Of a stretch of DNA of 64,000 nt, positions 63,302 through 64,000 are shown piece after piece (the first letter of the stretch is position 1; each line of letters begins with the position of its first letter). The translations under genes and the position numbers were made by a program. The notes under the pieces were generated by a model. The model saw nothing but the letters and a program-made list of their open reading frames with translations, made no database searches and was not told where the DNA came from. This DNA is from Bacteroidota bacterium (GTDB lineage Bacteria; Bacteroidota; Bacteroidia; Sphingobacteriales; Sphingobacteriaceae), in the NCBI GenBank assembly GCA_023450085.1, contig JAEXHI010000035.1:1-64000 (forward strand). The letters are read 5' to 3'.

Positions 63302-63640
63302 ATGGATATCGAAAGTTTTAGAGAGTATTGTCTGAGTTTACCAGGAACCACCGAAGGCATGAAATGGGAACATCTTTGTTTTATGATTGAAGAGAAAATA
63401 TTTGTGATTTTAGCAATTGACGATGGAAACAGGTTCTCTACGAAATGTACACCCGAGGAATTTGACGAGTTAACTGCTAGAGATGGCATAAAGCAAGCTT
63501 ACCATTTGGCCAAAAGGCAATGGGTGCAAATAGAAAATCTAGAGGTGTTGAATGATGCGGAGTTGAAGAAACGTGTAGAACGTTCTAGAGAATTGGTGCT
63601 GGCGAAGTTGCCAAAGAAGGTGCAAGCGAAATATAGTTGA
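63302..63640 (+). CDS. MmcQ/YjbR-family protein
   Basis: Protein of 112 residues with the complete YjbR fold (cyclophilin-like CyaY/YjbR type): SFREYCLSLPGTTEGMKWEHLCFMIEEKIF, DDGNRFSTKCTPEEFDEL, KRQWVQIENL. Members bind DNA in vitro in some reports but have no settled role. Single gene, convergent with the M13 peptidase gene. Confidence 0.88.
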   Translation: MDIESFREYCLSLPGTTEGMKWEHLCFMIEEKIFVILAIDDGNRFSTKCTPEEFDELTARDGIKQAYHLAKRQWVQIENLEVLNDAELKKRVERSRELVLAKLPKKVQAKYS

Positions 63641-63678
63641 TGAAATAATTAGCTGGTTGGATGATGAGCTAATGGGAT

Positions 63679-63730
63679 AAAAAAAATGACCATTAGCCAA
63701 TTCAAAAAATATCAAATTAGCTAATGGTCA
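63679..63730 (-). terminator. Terminator of the M13 peptidase gene
   Basis: Arms TGACCATTAGCCAATT (63687-63702) and AATTAGCTAATGGTCA (63715-63730) pair with one mismatch. On the minus strand the stem runs into eight T (A run at 63679-63686). It may also serve the convergent yjbR-type gene. Confidence 0.88.
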
Positions 63731-63748
63731 AATCATCGAATTAATCGA

Positions 63749-64000
63749 TTACCAAAGTTTAATTCTGTCCTCTGGTTTTTTGTAAAGTTTGTCGCCAGGT
63801 TGTACATCAAACGCTTTGTACCAAGCATCCATGTTTACTGGAGCTCCAATAGTTCTGTAAGGACCTGGAGAGTGTGTATCCGTTTTAATTAACTGAGCAG
63901 CTGTTTCTGGTAATACATTACCTCTCCAAACTTGTGCCCAAGCTAAGAAGAAACGTTGGTCAGGAGTAAATCCATCAATTTTCTCGTTGCTTTGACCTTG
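63749..64000 (-). CDS. M13-family metallopeptidase, C-terminal 83 residues (cut by window edge)
   Basis: An open frame from the right edge to a TAA at 63749-63751 on the minus strand. It reads as the end of a neprilysin/PepO-type peptidase: GFTPDQRFFLAWAQVWRG, then DTHSPGPYRTIGAPVNMDAWYKAFDV, ending RIKLW. The final tryptophan is usual, though the canonical CxxW cysteine is replaced. The zinc-binding HExxH part lies outside the window. Such secreted peptidases cut peptides after hydrophobic residues. Confidence 0.9.
   Translation of the reverse strand, partial: QGQSNEKIDGFTPDQRFFLAWAQVWRGNVLPETAAQLIKTDTHSPGPYRTIGAPVNMDAWYKAFDVQPGDKLYKKPEDRIKLW

Overview
The window is AT-rich DNA from a Bacteroidota bacterium, most likely Sphingobacteriaceae and Pedobacter-like. 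The indicators are three SusC/SusD pairs, FecR with a DUF4974 tail, many Bacteroidota-style lipoproteins (Ser/Ala-Cys followed by Lys), promoters with the TAnnTTTG -7 box, DUF5686 proteins, GH144 enzymes and abundant short palindromic interspersed repeats. I see no rRNA, tRNA, CRISPR array, transposase or prophage genes. There are 46 protein genes, one cut by the right edge.

1-13.7 kb: a duplicated outer-membrane uptake module. Two SusC/SusD pairs (685-6195 and 7565-13040) sit in a repeating frame of inverted repeat, AT-rich leader, sigma-ECF-like promoter, susC, susD, strong terminator and 16-bp repeats. A third copy of the leader and promoter stands in front of a fecR anti-sigma gene (13738). 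The two susC copies carry an N-terminal STN signalling domain, which FecR normally reads, but no fecR lies beside them. Their leaders instead hold short sequences resembling the two ends of fecR.

13.7-22 kb: fecR is followed by a secreted protein, a large HExxH zinc metalloprotease and two small exported proteins. A prolyl oligopeptidase lipoprotein lies convergent to them. A peptide or protein scavenging role for regions 1 and 2 is an inference from this gene set.

22-24 kb: SDR-type threonine dehydrogenase and a YebC/TACO1 protein. The partner enzyme of the threonine pathway, Kbl, is at 46.6 kb.

24.4-40 kb, minus strand: a polysaccharide utilisation locus. A membrane-spanning SusR-like regulator is followed by SusC, SusD, a LamG-fold lipoprotein, two GH144-family glucanases, a GH3 beta-glucosidase, an esterase and a DinB-like protein. 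GH144 plus GH3 points to beta-1,2-glucan as substrate. A hairpin terminator divides the binding proteins from the enzymes.

40-64 kb: mostly housekeeping genes in small operons: trhO, two tandem DUF5686 outer-membrane proteins, kbl, an esterase, pheS with a degenerate Rieske-like lipoprotein and a TetR regulator, miaA, cca, tsaC, dapD, mazG, an AI-2E transporter, mnmD and the end of an M13 peptidase. Several translation-related genes (pheS, tsaC, mnmD, the S4 protein) have a -7 promoter box exactly four bases before the ATG, which suggests leaderless mRNAs. Intergenic stretches are filled with at least eight families of inverted-repeat elements.
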